The notes beneath the pieces are model-generated. The model saw only the letters and a list, made by a program, of their open reading frames with translations, was not told the origin of the DNA and searched no databases. The position numbers and the translations under genes were made by a program. 64,000 nucleotides of DNA from Palleniella intestinalis (GTDB taxonomy: Bacteria; Bacteroidota; Bacteroidia; Bacteroidales; Bacteroidaceae): contig NZ_JABKKG010000002.1 in the NCBI RefSeq assembly GCF_013166595.1, positions 1-64,000 of the forward strand, written 5' to 3'. The first letter of the stretch is position 1, and every line of letters begins with the position of its first letter. Shown in pieces: positions 8,485 to 17,788 of this stretch.

Positions 8485-10002
8485 ATGTTATCAGAAAAAG
8501 ATTTGCAACAACTTGCCTCCAAAGGCATCACACCTGAGAAACTCGAACAGCAACTCAATGAATTCAAGACCGGCTTCCCTTTCCTAAAACTTGAAGGCTC
8601 CGCAGTAATCGGAAAAGGAATCGTCGCTCCGTCTACTGACGAAGTAAAGACCTACGTGCAGGCATGGAACGACTATAAGGCGGAAGGAAAGAAGATTGTG
8701 AAGTTCGTTCCTGCATCCGGCGCCGCTTCACGAATGTTCAAGGATATGTTCGCTTTTGCTGACGCTGACTATGATGTGCCGACAACAGATTTCGAAAAGA
8801 AATACTTCGACAACATCGAAAACTTCGCATTCTACGATGCACTTGACGCACTTCTCAAAGAACAGAAGGGCAAAGGAGTCAAAGAACTTATCGCAGAAGG
8901 AGACTATAAGTCTGTTGCAAAAGGCATGCTTGCAAAAGACGGACTCAACTACGGGCAGTTGCCAAAAGGCATGCTGTTGTTCCATAAATACGATGAAGGC
9001 GCACGCACTCCTATGGAAGAGCATCTTGTGGAAGGCGCACTCTATGCTGCATCAAACGGCGAAGCGAATGTGCATTTCACTGTCTCCGGCGAGCATCTTG
9101 ATTTCTTTAAGCAGAAAGTGGCAGACAAGGCTGACTATTATGCTGAGAAATACGGCATAAAGTACGACATCTCATTCTCAGAACAGAAGGCTTCAACAGA
9201 CACTGTCGCTGCTAATCCTGACGGCACTCCATTCCGCAACGAAGACGGAAGCCTGTTGTTCCGTCCGGGTGGACATGGTGCTCTCATCGAGAATCTCAAC
9301 GACATCTCTGCCGATGTTATTTTCGTTAAGAACATCGACAATGTAGTACCTGACCGCCTTAAGCCTGAAACAGTGGAATGGAAACAGGTGATTGCAGGTG
9401 TACTTGTGACATTGCAGAAGCAGGCATTCGAATATCTCAATATCCTTGACTCAGGAAAGTACGACCACGACAAACTTATTGAAATTGTCAAATTCGTACA
9501 GAACGACCTGTGCTGCCGCAAATTGGACATCAAAGAGCTTGAGGATGCAGACCTTGTAATCTATCTCCGCAAGAAACTCAACCGCCCGATGCGAGTGGCA
9601 GGCATGGTAAAGAATGTCGGTGAGCCTGGTGGCGGTCCGTTCCTCGCATACAATCAGGACGGAACTTACTCACTGCAAATCCTTGAGTCAAGCCAAATTG
9701 ACAAGAAGAACGAGCAGTACATGAAGTACTTCTCCGAAGGCACACACTTCAATCCGGTTGACCTCGTTTGCGCAGTGAAGGACTACAAAGGCAACGCTTT
9801 CAATCTTCCTGACTATGTTGACCGCACAACAGGCTTCATCTCTTCCAAGTCAAAGAACGGCAAAGAGCTCCAGGCACTTGAACTTCCGGGACTGTGGAAC
9901 GGCGCAATGTCCGACTGGAACACCGTCTTTGTTGAAGTGCCACTCGGCACTTTCAACCCTGTGAAGACTGTCAATGACCTTCTCCGCGACCAGCACCAGT
10001 AA
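8485..10002 (+). CDS. DUF4301 family protein
   Basis: A 505-residue soluble protein of the DUF4301 family, widespread in Bacteroidetes and without an assigned function that I know of. No signal peptide or membrane segment is seen. Conserved-looking blocks are KFVPASGAASRMFKDM (about residues 73-88), FRPGGHGALIENLNDI and GMVKNVGEPGGGPF. The glycine-rich patches resemble nucleotide-sugar-binding loops such as those of nucleotidyltransferases, but this is only a suggestion. Single transcription unit with its own promoter and terminator. Confidence 0.85.
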   Translation: MLSEKDLQQLASKGITPEKLEQQLNEFKTGFPFLKLEGSAVIGKGIVAPSTDEVKTYVQAWNDYKAEGKKIVKFVPASGAASRMFKDMFAFADADYDVPTTDFEKKYFDNIENFAFYDALDALLKEQKGKGVKELIAEGDYKSVAKGMLAKDGLNYGQLPKGMLLFHKYDEGARTPMEEHLVEGALYAASNGEANVHFTVSGEHLDFFKQKVADKADYYAEKYGIKYDISFSEQKASTDTVAANPDGTPFRNEDGSLLFRPGGHGALIENLNDISADVIFVKNIDNVVPDRLKPETVEWKQVIAGVLVTLQKQAFEYLNILDSGKYDHDKLIEIVKFVQNDLCCRKLDIKELEDADLVIYLRKKLNRPMRVAGMVKNVGEPGGGPFLAYNQDGTYSLQILESSQIDKKNEQYMKYFSEGTHFNPVDLVCAVKDYKGNAFNLPDYVDRTTGFISSKSKNGKELQALELPGLWNGAMSDWNTVFVEVPLGTFNPVKTVNDLLRDQHQ

Positions 10003-10039
10003 ACATCTGCTTTGCTGAATACATAGCAAATAACAACAT

Positions 10040-10085
10040 ACAAGAGGCTGTCCGATAATGTTTTGCGTCGGGCAGTCTCTTACTT
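10040..10085 (+). terminator. Terminator after the DUF4301 gene
   Basis: An imperfect hairpin pairs AGAGGCTGTCCGA with TCGGGCAGTCTCT, followed by a T-rich stretch. Confidence 0.65.
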
Positions 10086-10292
10086 TATTTGTGCCCTTAG
10101 GTTATTATTCCCATCAATAAGCAAACCATAAGCAACTATTGGCATAACAAAAGGTAACGCTTTACATAACAAAGTGTTACCTTTTATTGGCTAAAGTGTT
10201 ACCTTTTACAGAACAAAGTGCCACACTTTACTTTTTCGTTCCTCAAACTGCATTTAAAAGTGAAAACGCATCGGTAATACAGAAAAATTCTG

Positions 10293-10300
10293 TACTTTTG
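10293..10300 (+). promoter_or_regulatory. -7 element of the urea transporter gene
   Basis: TACTTTTG followed by CA, 63 bp before the start codon. A clear TTG at -33 is not seen. Confidence 0.5.
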
Positions 10301-10362
10301 CACACGCTAAACTTTTCAAAGAACTTTCTTACCGCAAACTCACATAAACAACATATATCAAA

Positions 10363-11244
10363 ATGAGAAATACAAGTAGTTTTTGCCGATCACTCTTGCG
10401 CGGAGCAGGTCAAGTGATGTTCATGGACAATGTAAACACCGGAACATTGTTTCTTGCAGGAATCATAATCGGTTCATGGATGTACGGAACTGTCATTGTG
10501 GCTGTTGGCGCAATGGTCGGGCTCATAGCATCAACCATACCGGCATATCTTCTTCGCAAAGGAGAAGAGGATGCAGACCAAGGTCTTTGCGGATACAATG
10601 GAGTACTCATCGGATGTGCCCTGCCTACGTTCTTTGGCAGCACTCCATTTATGTGGGCTTCACTCATTATCCTTTCTGCAATCTCCCCGTGGCTCAGAGA
10701 ATTGATGAATAAGTATCTGAAAAATTTCGGCATCAATGCTCTCACCTTTCCTTTCATTCTGTTGACCTGGCTCTCTTTCTGCTTTGCCTTGCCACCTGTA
10801 ACTACTGTATCGGCAGAACCTATACAAGACCTGACCGTATCCAATCTTGCAGAAGCATTGATGAATGGTGTTTCCCAAGTCTTCCTCATCAACTCCTATG
10901 TCTGTGGCGCTCTCTTCCTTTTAGGATTGCTCATTGCTGATTGGCGTGCAGCGGTATGGTGCACCTTCGGTTCGGCAGCCGGAATGGCAATGGCTTTTGC
11001 CTTCCAACAAGACCCAACAGCCATAACAAACGGACTTTACGGTTTCAATCCGGCTCTGACAGCCATTGCCTTGGGAACTGTTTTCCACAAAAGTACAATG
11101 GTTACGATTGTCGGAATTATCATAACTTTTTTCATACAAATAGCCCTTGTACACCTGCTCTCACCAATCGGCATTCCGGGACTGACAGCACCGTTTTGCA
11201 TTGCGACATGGATTATCCAGATAATCACGAGCAAGACTAAATGA
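10363..11244 (+). CDS. Urea transporter (UT family)
   Basis: A 293-residue integral membrane protein of the bacterial/mammalian urea transporter family, which forms a channel-like pore for passive urea passage. The internal two-fold repeat typical of the family shows as LCGYNGVLIGCALPTFF (about residues 76-92) and LYGFNPALTAIALGTVF (about 226-242). About ten hydrophobic helices are visible. No urease or nickel genes occur in the window, so urea use, nitrogen scavenging or export of a related small amide are all possible. The gene ends 78 bp before the acetyltransferase gene in the same direction. Confidence 0.9.
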   Translation: MRNTSSFCRSLLRGAGQVMFMDNVNTGTLFLAGIIIGSWMYGTVIVAVGAMVGLIASTIPAYLLRKGEEDADQGLCGYNGVLIGCALPTFFGSTPFMWASLIILSAISPWLRELMNKYLKNFGINALTFPFILLTWLSFCFALPPVTTVSAEPIQDLTVSNLAEALMNGVSQVFLINSYVCGALFLLGLLIADWRAAVWCTFGSAAGMAMAFAFQQDPTAITNGLYGFNPALTAIALGTVFHKSTMVTIVGIIITFFIQIALVHLLSPIGIPGLTAPFCIATWIIQIITSKTK

Positions 11245-11322
11245 GAAAAATAAGGTTTGTACAAAACAATGCGTCAGACCTGATATCCTTATACTACATT
11301 TACATAAGTTTACCACAAAATT

Positions 11323-11940
11323 ATGATGACAGAGACAGATCCCAAAAAGACAACTCGTGCCTATGCATTTGAAATGTGGATGCAGGCGCCAATGCCTATG
11401 GTCACATTCTTTAAGACATTGAATGTGACACGATTGTACAAATTAAGCAAAAAGCAGAACTTGAAATTCAACATGCTGATGTGCTGGTGTATCGGACGGG
11501 CGGCAAGCCAAATAAAGGAGTTTTTCATGCTACCTGTTGACAACAAGCTAATGCTGTTTGACACACTCGCAGTGAATACTATTGTCATGAACAAAGATGG
11601 AGAAGTAAGTTCGTGTGATATTCCGTTGTCAGACACTCTGCAAAAGTTCAATGAAGATTACCTCCGACTGACCAAACAGGTACATGACTCATGTACTAAC
11701 CACGACCTTATGGAGAGTATGGTGATTGGGACTTCCGCATTAGCCCAATATGAAATAGACGGTGCCGTAGGCATGTACAGTGGCGTTTTCAATAATCCTT
11801 TTATGATTTGGGGCAAATACAGTCGTGGATTGTTCCGTACAAAATTGACAGTCTCATTCCAATTCCATCACACACAAATGGATGGAGCGCACGCCGCACG
11901 CTTCCTGGACTTGCTTCAAAAGGAGATTAACAGTCTATAA
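11323..11940 (+). CDS. Chloramphenicol acetyltransferase-like enzyme (CatA family)
   Basis: A 205-residue protein of the CAT fold, slightly shorter than classical CATs (about 215). The catalytic block FHHTQMDGAHAARFLDLLQ is intact (H182-H183, D187), as is WGKYSRG upstream of it. CAT enzymes are trimeric and transfer acetyl from acetyl-CoA to chloramphenicol. Chromosomal CAT-like proteins can have other acceptors, so resistance should not be assumed. No insertion sequence or other resistance gene is adjacent. Two in-frame ATGs (11323 and 11326) are possible starts. It may be co-transcribed with the urea transporter. Confidence 0.8.
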   Translation: MMTETDPKKTTRAYAFEMWMQAPMPMVTFFKTLNVTRLYKLSKKQNLKFNMLMCWCIGRAASQIKEFFMLPVDNKLMLFDTLAVNTIVMNKDGEVSSCDIPLSDTLQKFNEDYLRLTKQVHDSCTNHDLMESMVIGTSALAQYEIDGAVGMYSGVFNNPFMIWGKYSRGLFRTKLTVSFQFHHTQMDGAHAARFLDLLQKEINSL

Positions 11941-12344
11941 AAAATTATTGGTGTCGTCCGGCAAAAAAATCATAATAAGCAATAAAACTCATGTATATCA
12001 GCAGTTTACGAGGTTGTCCTTCATAATGGGCTTGTCTTGGAACCCACAGACGCAATTCTCCGCACAGAGATAAAAGTCCCGCAGATTATGCGGATTTTCA
12101 CGGATATTCTCAACTATTTGTGTCATTTGGTAAAGAACATAAAAAGCAGTAAAGCTCTTGCATATCAACATATATGTCGTTGGCTTGTTCTCGTAAACCT
12201 TGCATCAATTTTTCATGACATGAGGTGATATTTATTTTGCCGGACACCAACAAAAAATGCAGGAGTGAATTCTATAAAGAACCACTCCTGCATTTTTTAA
12301 TATATTTATAACAGTATTAAAATCAATCGTAATCCGTAGGTTTA
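11941..12344. other. Intergenic region with MITE-like inverted ends
   Basis: 404 bp between convergent genes. TTGGTGTC...TCCGGCAAAA near 11948-11967 and TTTTGCCGGACACCAA near 12235-12252 are imperfect inverted repeats around about 300 bp without a gene, suggesting a small non-autonomous element. A bidirectional terminator follows at 12252-12298. Confidence 0.5.
12252..12298. terminator. Bidirectional terminator between the CAT-like gene and rny
   Basis: A perfect 16-bp stem, AAAAAATGCAGGAGTG with CACTCCTGCATTTTTT, has T runs on both strands and serves both convergent units. Confidence 0.85.
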
Positions 12345-13883
12345 TTACTTTGCATAAGCAACAGAGCGAGTCTCACGGATAACAGTAATCTTCACCTGTC
12401 CCGGATATGTCATCTCTGTCTGGATCTTATTTGCGATATCACCGGACAATGCTTCGGTCTCTGCATCGGTCATCTTGTCTGCACCAACAATGACACGAAG
12501 TTCGCGACCGGCCTGAATAGCATAGGTCTTTGTTACACCGGGATAAGACATTGCAATAGCTTCAAGGTCATTGAGACGCTTGATGTAAGCCTCCACAATC
12601 TCACGGCGAGCACCTGGGCGAGCGCCTGAGATAGCGTCACAAACCTGCACAATCGGAGCAAGGAGGGTCTGCATCTCCATCTCGTCATGGTGAGCACCAA
12701 TGGCATTACAGATGTCCGGTTTCTCCTTGTATTTCTCTGCAACCTTTGCGCCATAAAGAGCATGCGGCATCTCGTTCTCCTCATCAGGCACTTTACCGAT
12801 ATCGTGAAGGAGACCGGCACGCTTTGCTTTCTTAGGATTAAGTCCTAACTCACTTGCCATGACAGCACAAAGATTGGCTGTCTCACGGGCGTGCTGCAGA
12901 AGGTTTTGTCCATAAGAAGAGCGGTACTTCATCTTTCCGACTATACGCACAAGTTCAGGATGCAAGCCATGGATGCCAAGGTCTATTGTTGTACGCTTAC
13001 CAGTCTCAACAATCTCATTGTCAAGTTGCTTCTTGACCTTAGCCACAACTTCCTCGATACGTGCAGGATGGATTCGACCGTCAGCGACAAGTTGATGCAG
13101 GGCGAGACGGCAAACCTCACGACGGATAGGGTCGAATGCAGAGATTACAATAGCCTCCGGTGTGTCGTCAACGACAATTTCCACACCACACGCTGCTTCA
13201 AGAGCGCGGATATTGCGGCCTTCACGTCCGATAATACGGCCCTTAACCTCATCATTGTCAATATGGAAGACAGACACACTGTTCTCTATGGCTGTTTCCG
13301 TAGCTGTACGCTGGATTGTCTGGATGACAATCTTGCGTGCCTGCTGGTTTGCATTGAGCTTTGCCTCCTCGACAATGTCGTTGATGTATGCCTGCGCGTC
13401 AAGGCGTGCCTTGTCCTTCAGAGTCTCAACAAGGCGTGCTTTAGCCTCATCGGCAGAAAGTCCGGAAATCTGCTCAAGCTTGTACAGTTCCTGTTCCTCC
13501 ATCTTCTGAAGCTCTTCTGCCTTGAGTGCCACCAAGCCACGTTCATTATCAAGCTTTTTCGCCTCATTGTCAAGCTCTTGGCTCTTACGGTTCAAGTCTC
13601 CCTGCTGCCGATTAAGCTCCTGCTCACGCTGACGCACACGCTGTTCGCTCTGCTGGAGTTTTTGGTTACGGTGCTGTGTTTCCTTCTCAAGTTCATTTTT
13701 CTTGTTGAGAAACTTCGCTTTAACTTCAAGGAGTTTTTTCTCCTTCAATACTTCCGCCTCTTTTTCGGCAGTAGCAATCATCTCACCATACTTGCCTTTG
13801 AGGATGTATCGGAAAATGATGTATCCAACGCTTATTCCCACAATCAATGCGGCAACAGCTGTTATAATAATTGGAATTAGCAT
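12345..13883 (-). CDS. rny: Ribonuclease Y
   Basis: A 512-residue membrane-anchored endoribonuclease that starts mRNA decay. One N-terminal transmembrane helix (about residues 3-27) is followed by a long charged coiled coil (about 30-200), a KH RNA-binding domain ([15 protein letters not shown], about 213-227) and an HD phosphohydrolase domain with [21 protein letters not shown] and [11 protein letters not shown], so the metal-binding residues are present. Length is normal for the family. It is the last gene of a minus-strand run with zapA, separated from it by 36 bp. Confidence 0.96.
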   Translation of the reverse strand: MLIPIIITAVAALIVGISVGYIIFRYILKGKYGEMIATAEKEAEVLKEKKLLEVKAKFLNKKNELEKETQHRNQKLQQSEQRVRQREQELNRQQGDLNRKSQELDNEAKKLDNERGLVALKAEELQKMEEQELYKLEQISGLSADEAKARLVETLKDKARLDAQAYINDIVEEAKLNANQQARKIVIQTIQRTATETAIENSVSVFHIDNDEVKGRIIGREGRNIRALEAACGVEIVVDDTPEAIVISAFDPIRREVCRLALHQLVADGRIHPARIEEVVAKVKKQLDNEIVETGKRTTIDLGIHGLHPELVRIVGKMKYRSSYGQNLLQHARETANLCAVMASELGLNPKKAKRAGLLHDIGKVPDEENEMPHALYGAKVAEKYKEKPDICNAIGAHHDEMEMQTLLAPIVQVCDAISGARPGARREIVEAYIKRLNDLEAIAMSYPGVTKTYAIQAGRELRVIVGADKMTDAETEALSGDIANKIQTEMTYPGQVKITVIRETRSVAYAK

Positions 13884-13919
13884 ATTAATTTATATTTATA
13901 ATAAAAAAAATCGATGTTA

Positions 13920-14240
13920 CTACTCTTCTTTCAGAGCATTATTTATCTCCACGGAGAGTTTCTTGATGGTCTCCAAGAATGGCGTAACATCATTGCGTTT
14001 TGCCTCTCGCTCATAACGAAGTGCTATGTCAACAAGAGCCATATAGAGTATCTCTTTCTCACTCTTAAGTCCCTTGTAGTAATTTGTGTAATTACCGACA
14101 ACTTCCGTTATAAGCAAAGCAAGGTGACGATACATTTCTTCATCCTGACGGTCAATCTTCACCGCCATGTCTGTATCGTATATATGCAATCTTATATTCA
14201 GTTTATTCTCTTCAACCATAACTTTATCAATATTTATCAC
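13920..14240 (-). CDS. zapA: Cell division protein ZapA
   Basis: A 106-residue protein of the ZapA family, which cross-links FtsZ filaments at the division ring. The N-terminal beta/alpha head (LNIRLHIYDTDMAVKIDRQDEEMYRHLA) and the C-terminal coiled-coil helix are recognisable. The first ATG overlaps the stop of the upstream coiled-coil gene by 4 bp, indicating translational coupling. A shorter start at the second Met (MVEENKL) is also possible. Confidence 0.85.
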   Translation of the reverse strand: MINIDKVMVEENKLNIRLHIYDTDMAVKIDRQDEEMYRHLALLITEVVGNYTNYYKGLKSEKEILYMALVDIALRYEREAKRNDVTPFLETIKKLSVEINNALKEE

Positions 14241-14542
14241 TGTCCGTCTTGCTGTTCAGTAAGCAGGGTTATGCACCTGTCTACGTCACGGATGAGTTTA
14301 TTGACATGTTTGCGTGCTGTCTCCAAGTCTCCATCGCCGATTTCTATGATACGGGCAGCCTTCAGCATATCATAGTCATGCATGGAAGCATTGGCAAGCA
14401 CCTCCATCTCCTTGACATATTTCTCCTGAGCGGCAAACTGTCTCTTCATGTCATTAAGTTCCTGCCGCATCTCTTTGTACTTGAGGAGCAACTGCCTAAT
14501 GAGTAAAGAAAAGTCTTGTATTTCCTGCTCAGAATATGCCAT
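14237..14542 (-). CDS. Small coiled-coil protein upstream of zapA
   Basis: A 101-residue charged, largely helical protein (residues 10-50 and 75-97 look like coiled coil) with no signal peptide. Its stop overlaps the zapA start by 4 bp, so the two are translated together. Position and size suggest a ZapA partner at the Z-ring, comparable in role to ZapB, but no sequence motif proves this. Homologues are usually annotated as hypothetical. Confidence 0.7.
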   Translation of the reverse strand: MAYSEQEIQDFSLLIRQLLLKYKEMRQELNDMKRQFAAQEKYVKEMEVLANASMHDYDMLKAARIIEIGDGDLETARKHVNKLIRDVDRCITLLTEQQDGQ

Positions 14543-14623
14543 TGGGATAAATATTTATTTTTGCAAATTTTGTCATTTAACACAATTATATTAATCTACC
14601 TGTCTGCAAAAGTTCAACTGCAC

Positions 14624-15238
14624 TTATTGGTCCTTTGCCGCAGACTCTTTCTTAGCGAGCATTATAAGTTGGAATGCAAAGGCAGAAATCCACTGTTCAG
14701 AGAAGCCAAGCCGCTTTGAAAGATTACGGAGTTCCATCACAGTCTTCATTGTTGCAGGATCATTGTAGTCATTCTTCGTAAAAACCTCATTGACAGTTTT
14801 TTCCGTCATAGTACGCAACGTTCCCTTAAAGAACGAAGGAAGGCGCAACTTGAACTTCATGACATTGCCCAAAAGCATCATCAACTCTTGCGTAAGCGTC
14901 TGAAACTGCACAAGGTAAACTTGCACATCCTGCATCTTACGGCAGTTTTTCTTTACACTTTGGTCTACCTCTTTATAGAACATTTCATCCAAGCCGTACA
15001 TGTCTGTAAGCATTTTGCGGCAACGCACACGTTCGCCCACACCAAGTTTGTTGTTCACTGTCGCGACTTTAAGTGTCGACTTGAAAACCCTGAGGTCAGG
15101 AAGCATTGCCAGATTGGTTATTCCGGCATTTGCAGCAATAGACGCTTGGAAATAAACCCTTATAAGAGTCATGAAATCTTCCATTCCCGGCTCTTTGTCA
15201 TCATGTTTCTTTCCAAAAAGTTTATCTAAAAATCCCAT
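14624..15238 (-). CDS. Conserved Bacteroidales protein of unknown function
   Basis: About 204 residues starting MGFLDKLFGKKHDDKEPG, a start seen in many small cytoplasmic proteins. The upstream in-frame ATG at 15271 would add 11 non-conserved-looking residues. The remainder is helical and basic (SVKKNCRKMQDVQVYLVQFQ and ELRNLSKRLGFSEQW), with no transmembrane segment or known motif. It lies 81 bp upstream of the zapA-linked genes and may share their transcript. Function not recognised. Confidence 0.7.
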   Translation of the reverse strand: MGFLDKLFGKKHDDKEPGMEDFMTLIRVYFQASIAANAGITNLAMLPDLRVFKSTLKVATVNNKLGVGERVRCRKMLTDMYGLDEMFYKEVDQSVKKNCRKMQDVQVYLVQFQTLTQELMMLLGNVMKFKLRLPSFFKGTLRTMTEKTVNEVFTKNDYNDPATMKTVMELRNLSKRLGFSEQWISAFAFQLIMLAKKESAAKDQ

Positions 15239-15337
15239 TTTTATCTTGTTATTTAAGTGATTCGAGAGCAAAATTAGTCATTTTTTGTGGATTACACAAG
15301 AAAAAGAACGCATTTCATTAAAATGGAAGCTAAAAAT

Positions 15338-15368
15338 TTGCCTATTTCCTGTTTTTTATGTAAATTTG
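15338..15368 (+). promoter_or_regulatory. Promoter of the capsule/EPS operon
   Basis: TTG at 15338-15340, 20 bp, TAAATTTG at 15361-15368. This is a near-ideal Bacteroidetes promoter 45 bp before the ATG of the sugar-phosphate transferase gene. Confidence 0.8.
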
Positions 15369-15413
15369 CACTGAATTATATTATTGACACATAAACTAAC
15401 AGCATCTAAAAAC

Positions 15414-16841
15414 ATGGCTAATTTTCATAGGGTACATTCAAACAGCAGTACAATAGTTCTGATCGCCATCACACTAATGGACATTGTGTTGGCAAACATC
15501 ACGTATTGGTGCATTTTTGACATTGAGAAAATTCTTGTCCCACAAGAAATAATAACCGACAGCGTTAGTGGTGCTCTTTATGTAACAATGGCAGCTATAA
15601 TAAGTTTGTCTTTCTACAGCACAATAATCCATGTCAGACGCATTGACATCACAAGCGTTATCCTACGCGTAACACGCTTGACATTGACACAGACACTTGC
15701 GATTATAGTCATATTCCACCTTGCACTTCACAAGCCTGACCATATCTTAAGTTTCGCGGCATCATATGCTATAATATATTTTTCAATAACACTTCTTGCA
15801 CGTCTGCTTGAACGCATTTTGCTCAACAAGATAAGACGTTCAGGACATAATCTCCGTTCTGTTGTGTTCGTTGGCAGTGACCCAGCAAACCTTGACATAT
15901 ACCTGCAGATGAAGGAATTGTCATCCATCGGCTATGATGTCAAAGGATATTACAGCAACAACGAGATAAAGACTGCACCTGAGCGATTCAAGAAACTTGG
16001 CACAAGAAGCGAATTGGTCAAAGCCATGCGTGAAGGATGCACACCATTCACATCGGACACGCTAATGTGCTCTCTGTCCACAACAGACGACAGAGATGAT
16101 GTTAACACTATCATACATTATTGTGACAAGCATATCATCCAATTCTACCTTGTACCACGAATATACTCAAACCTGAGCCTACACCTCTCGCCGGTAGCAT
16201 TTGGTGATTACACATTGTTCACGAATCATACGAACAACATCAACCGCCTTGACAACCGCATCATAAAAAGAGCATTCGACTTAGTGTTCTCTTCCATAGC
16301 ATGCATATTCCTCCTGCCAGTAATACCTGTTGTGTGGGCTTTCATAAGGATACAGAGTCCAGGTCCATTGTTCTTCAAGCAGGAGCGTACCGGTATGGAC
16401 GGGAAAACATTCCTATTGTACAAGTTCCGTTCTATGCATGTCAACAAGGACGCCGACCGCATTCAGGCGACAAAGGACGACCCAAGAAAATTTGCTTTTG
16501 GCAATTTCATGCGCAAAACAAACATTGACGAGTTACCACAGTTCATAAATGTGCTTAAAGGAGACATGAGCATTGTCGGTCCACGCCCACACATGCTTCT
16601 GCATACAGAAATGTACTCTGCCGTAATTTCACAATACATGGTACGCCATTTCTCCAAGCCTGGAATCACAGGATGGGCACAAGTGACAGGCTACCGTGGT
16701 GAGACAAAAGAGCTGTGGCAGATGGAAGAACGCGTAAAGCGAGACATTTGGTATAACGAGAACTGGTCTTTCAAACTTGACATAGAAATCATATTCAGAA
16801 CAGCATGGTCTATAATACACCCGGACAAACATGCATATTGA
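15414..16841 (+). CDS. Undecaprenyl-phosphate sugar-1-phosphate transferase (WcaJ-like)
   Basis: About 475 residues. It starts capsule or exopolysaccharide synthesis by moving a hexose-1-phosphate from a nucleotide sugar to undecaprenyl phosphate in the inner membrane. Four N-terminal hydrophobic helices (to about residue 145) are followed by a CoA-binding-like domain (SVVFVGSDPANLDIY). A fifth membrane segment and the catalytic PglC/WbaP-type core follow: FFKQERTGMDGKTF, YKFRSM, DELPQFINVLKGDMSIVGPRP and KPGITGWAQVTGYRGET. The ATG at 15414 is preferred to the TTG at 15384. It is followed by rfbA (44 bp) and the Wzc-like kinase. Confidence 0.9.
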   Translation: MANFHRVHSNSSTIVLIAITLMDIVLANITYWCIFDIEKILVPQEIITDSVSGALYVTMAAIISLSFYSTIIHVRRIDITSVILRVTRLTLTQTLAIIVIFHLALHKPDHILSFAASYAIIYFSITLLARLLERILLNKIRRSGHNLRSVVFVGSDPANLDIYLQMKELSSIGYDVKGYYSNNEIKTAPERFKKLGTRSELVKAMREGCTPFTSDTLMCSLSTTDDRDDVNTIIHYCDKHIIQFYLVPRIYSNLSLHLSPVAFGDYTLFTNHTNNINRLDNRIIKRAFDLVFSSIACIFLLPVIPVVWAFIRIQSPGPLFFKQERTGMDGKTFLLYKFRSMHVNKDADRIQATKDDPRKFAFGNFMRKTNIDELPQFINVLKGDMSIVGPRPHMLLHTEMYSAVISQYMVRHFSKPGITGWAQVTGYRGETKELWQMEERVKRDIWYNENWSFKLDIEIIFRTAWSIIHPDKHAY

Positions 16842-16885
16842 TATGTTAGAAATAAAAATTATATAATATAAGGTACATTATTCAA

Positions 16886-17758
16886 ATGAAAGGTATTGTA
16901 TTAGCCGGAGGCTCCGGCACACGCCTCTATCCTATTACAAAAGGTATCAGCAAACAGCTGATACCGATTTTTGACAAACCGATGATTTATTATCCTATCT
17001 CTGTGTTGATGAACGCCGGGATTCGGGAAATTCTCATTATTTCCACCCCACATGACCTCCCTGGGTTCAAGCGCCTGCTTGGTGACGGTCACGACATCGG
17101 TGTTGAACTCACATACGCAGAGCAACCATCCCCGGATGGTCTTGCACAAGCATTCATCATCGGTGAACAATTCATAGGCAAAGATAGTGTATGCCTTGTA
17201 CTTGGCGACAACATATTCCATGGAACCGGTTTCACAAAGGTGCTGGAACAGAGTGTGGAAAATGTCGAAAGAGACGGCAAAGCTACAGTGTTCGGCTATT
17301 GGGTCAACGACCCGGAACGCTATGGAGTGGCAGAGTTTGATGCCAACGGTGATTGCCTATCCATAGAAGAGAAACCGAAAGCCCCAAAATCGAACTATGC
17401 TGTTGTGGGACTTTATTTCTACCCCAACTCTGTTGTGGAAATAGCAAAGAGCATAAAACCTTCCGCACGCGGAGAACTTGAAATCACAACTGTCAACCAG
17501 ACATACCTTGAGCAGAAGGCTCTTAAAGTGCAAACACTCCCACGTGGCTTTGCTTGGCTGGACACCGGCACACACGACTCCCTTGCAGAAGCTTCAACAT
17601 TCATAGAAGTAATCGAAAAGAGACAAGGTCTTAAGATCGCATGCTTGGAAGAAATCGCATTCCGGAACAAATGGATTTCCGCTGACGAACTCCGTACCAT
17701 CGCTTCCCCTATGGCAAAAAACGATTACGGAAAATATCTCTTAAATCTACTCAAATAA
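16886..17758 (+). CDS. rfbA: Glucose-1-phosphate thymidylyltransferase
   Basis: A 290-residue enzyme making dTDP-glucose from dTTP and glucose-1-phosphate, the first step towards dTDP-rhamnose and other dTDP-deoxysugars. The nucleotide-binding signature [11 protein letters not shown] and [15 protein letters not shown] are at the N-terminus. GDNIFHG and [19 protein letters not shown] carry the sugar and metal site. rfbB, C and D are not next to it and must lie elsewhere. It sits between the priming transferase and the chain-length kinase, in one operon. Confidence 0.95.
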   Translation: MKGIVLAGGSGTRLYPITKGISKQLIPIFDKPMIYYPISVLMNAGIREILIISTPHDLPGFKRLLGDGHDIGVELTYAEQPSPDGLAQAFIIGEQFIGKDSVCLVLGDNIFHGTGFTKVLEQSVENVERDGKATVFGYWVNDPERYGVAEFDANGDCLSIEEKPKAPKSNYAVVGLYFYPNSVVEIAKSIKPSARGELEITTVNQTYLEQKALKVQTLPRGFAWLDTGTHDSLAEASTFIEVIEKRQGLKIACLEEIAFRNKWISADELRTIASPMAKNDYGKYLLNLLK

Positions 17759-17788
17759 GCTCTCCTATATAAACACATAATAAACCAT

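Larger units (their letters stand above)
10003..10362. other. Intergenic region with GTTACCTTTT repeats
   Basis: After the terminator, about 10150-10235 carries AAAAGGTAACGC, two AAAGTGTTACCTTTTA copies and a decayed third (AAAGTGCCACACTTTA). These are related to clusters near 24715-24800 and 56580-56690. The urea transporter promoter follows. No gene is seen. Confidence 0.65.

Noticed and set aside
12891..13880. 329-residue open frame antisense to rny
   Set aside because: Shadow of the well-supported rny coding region; no own features.
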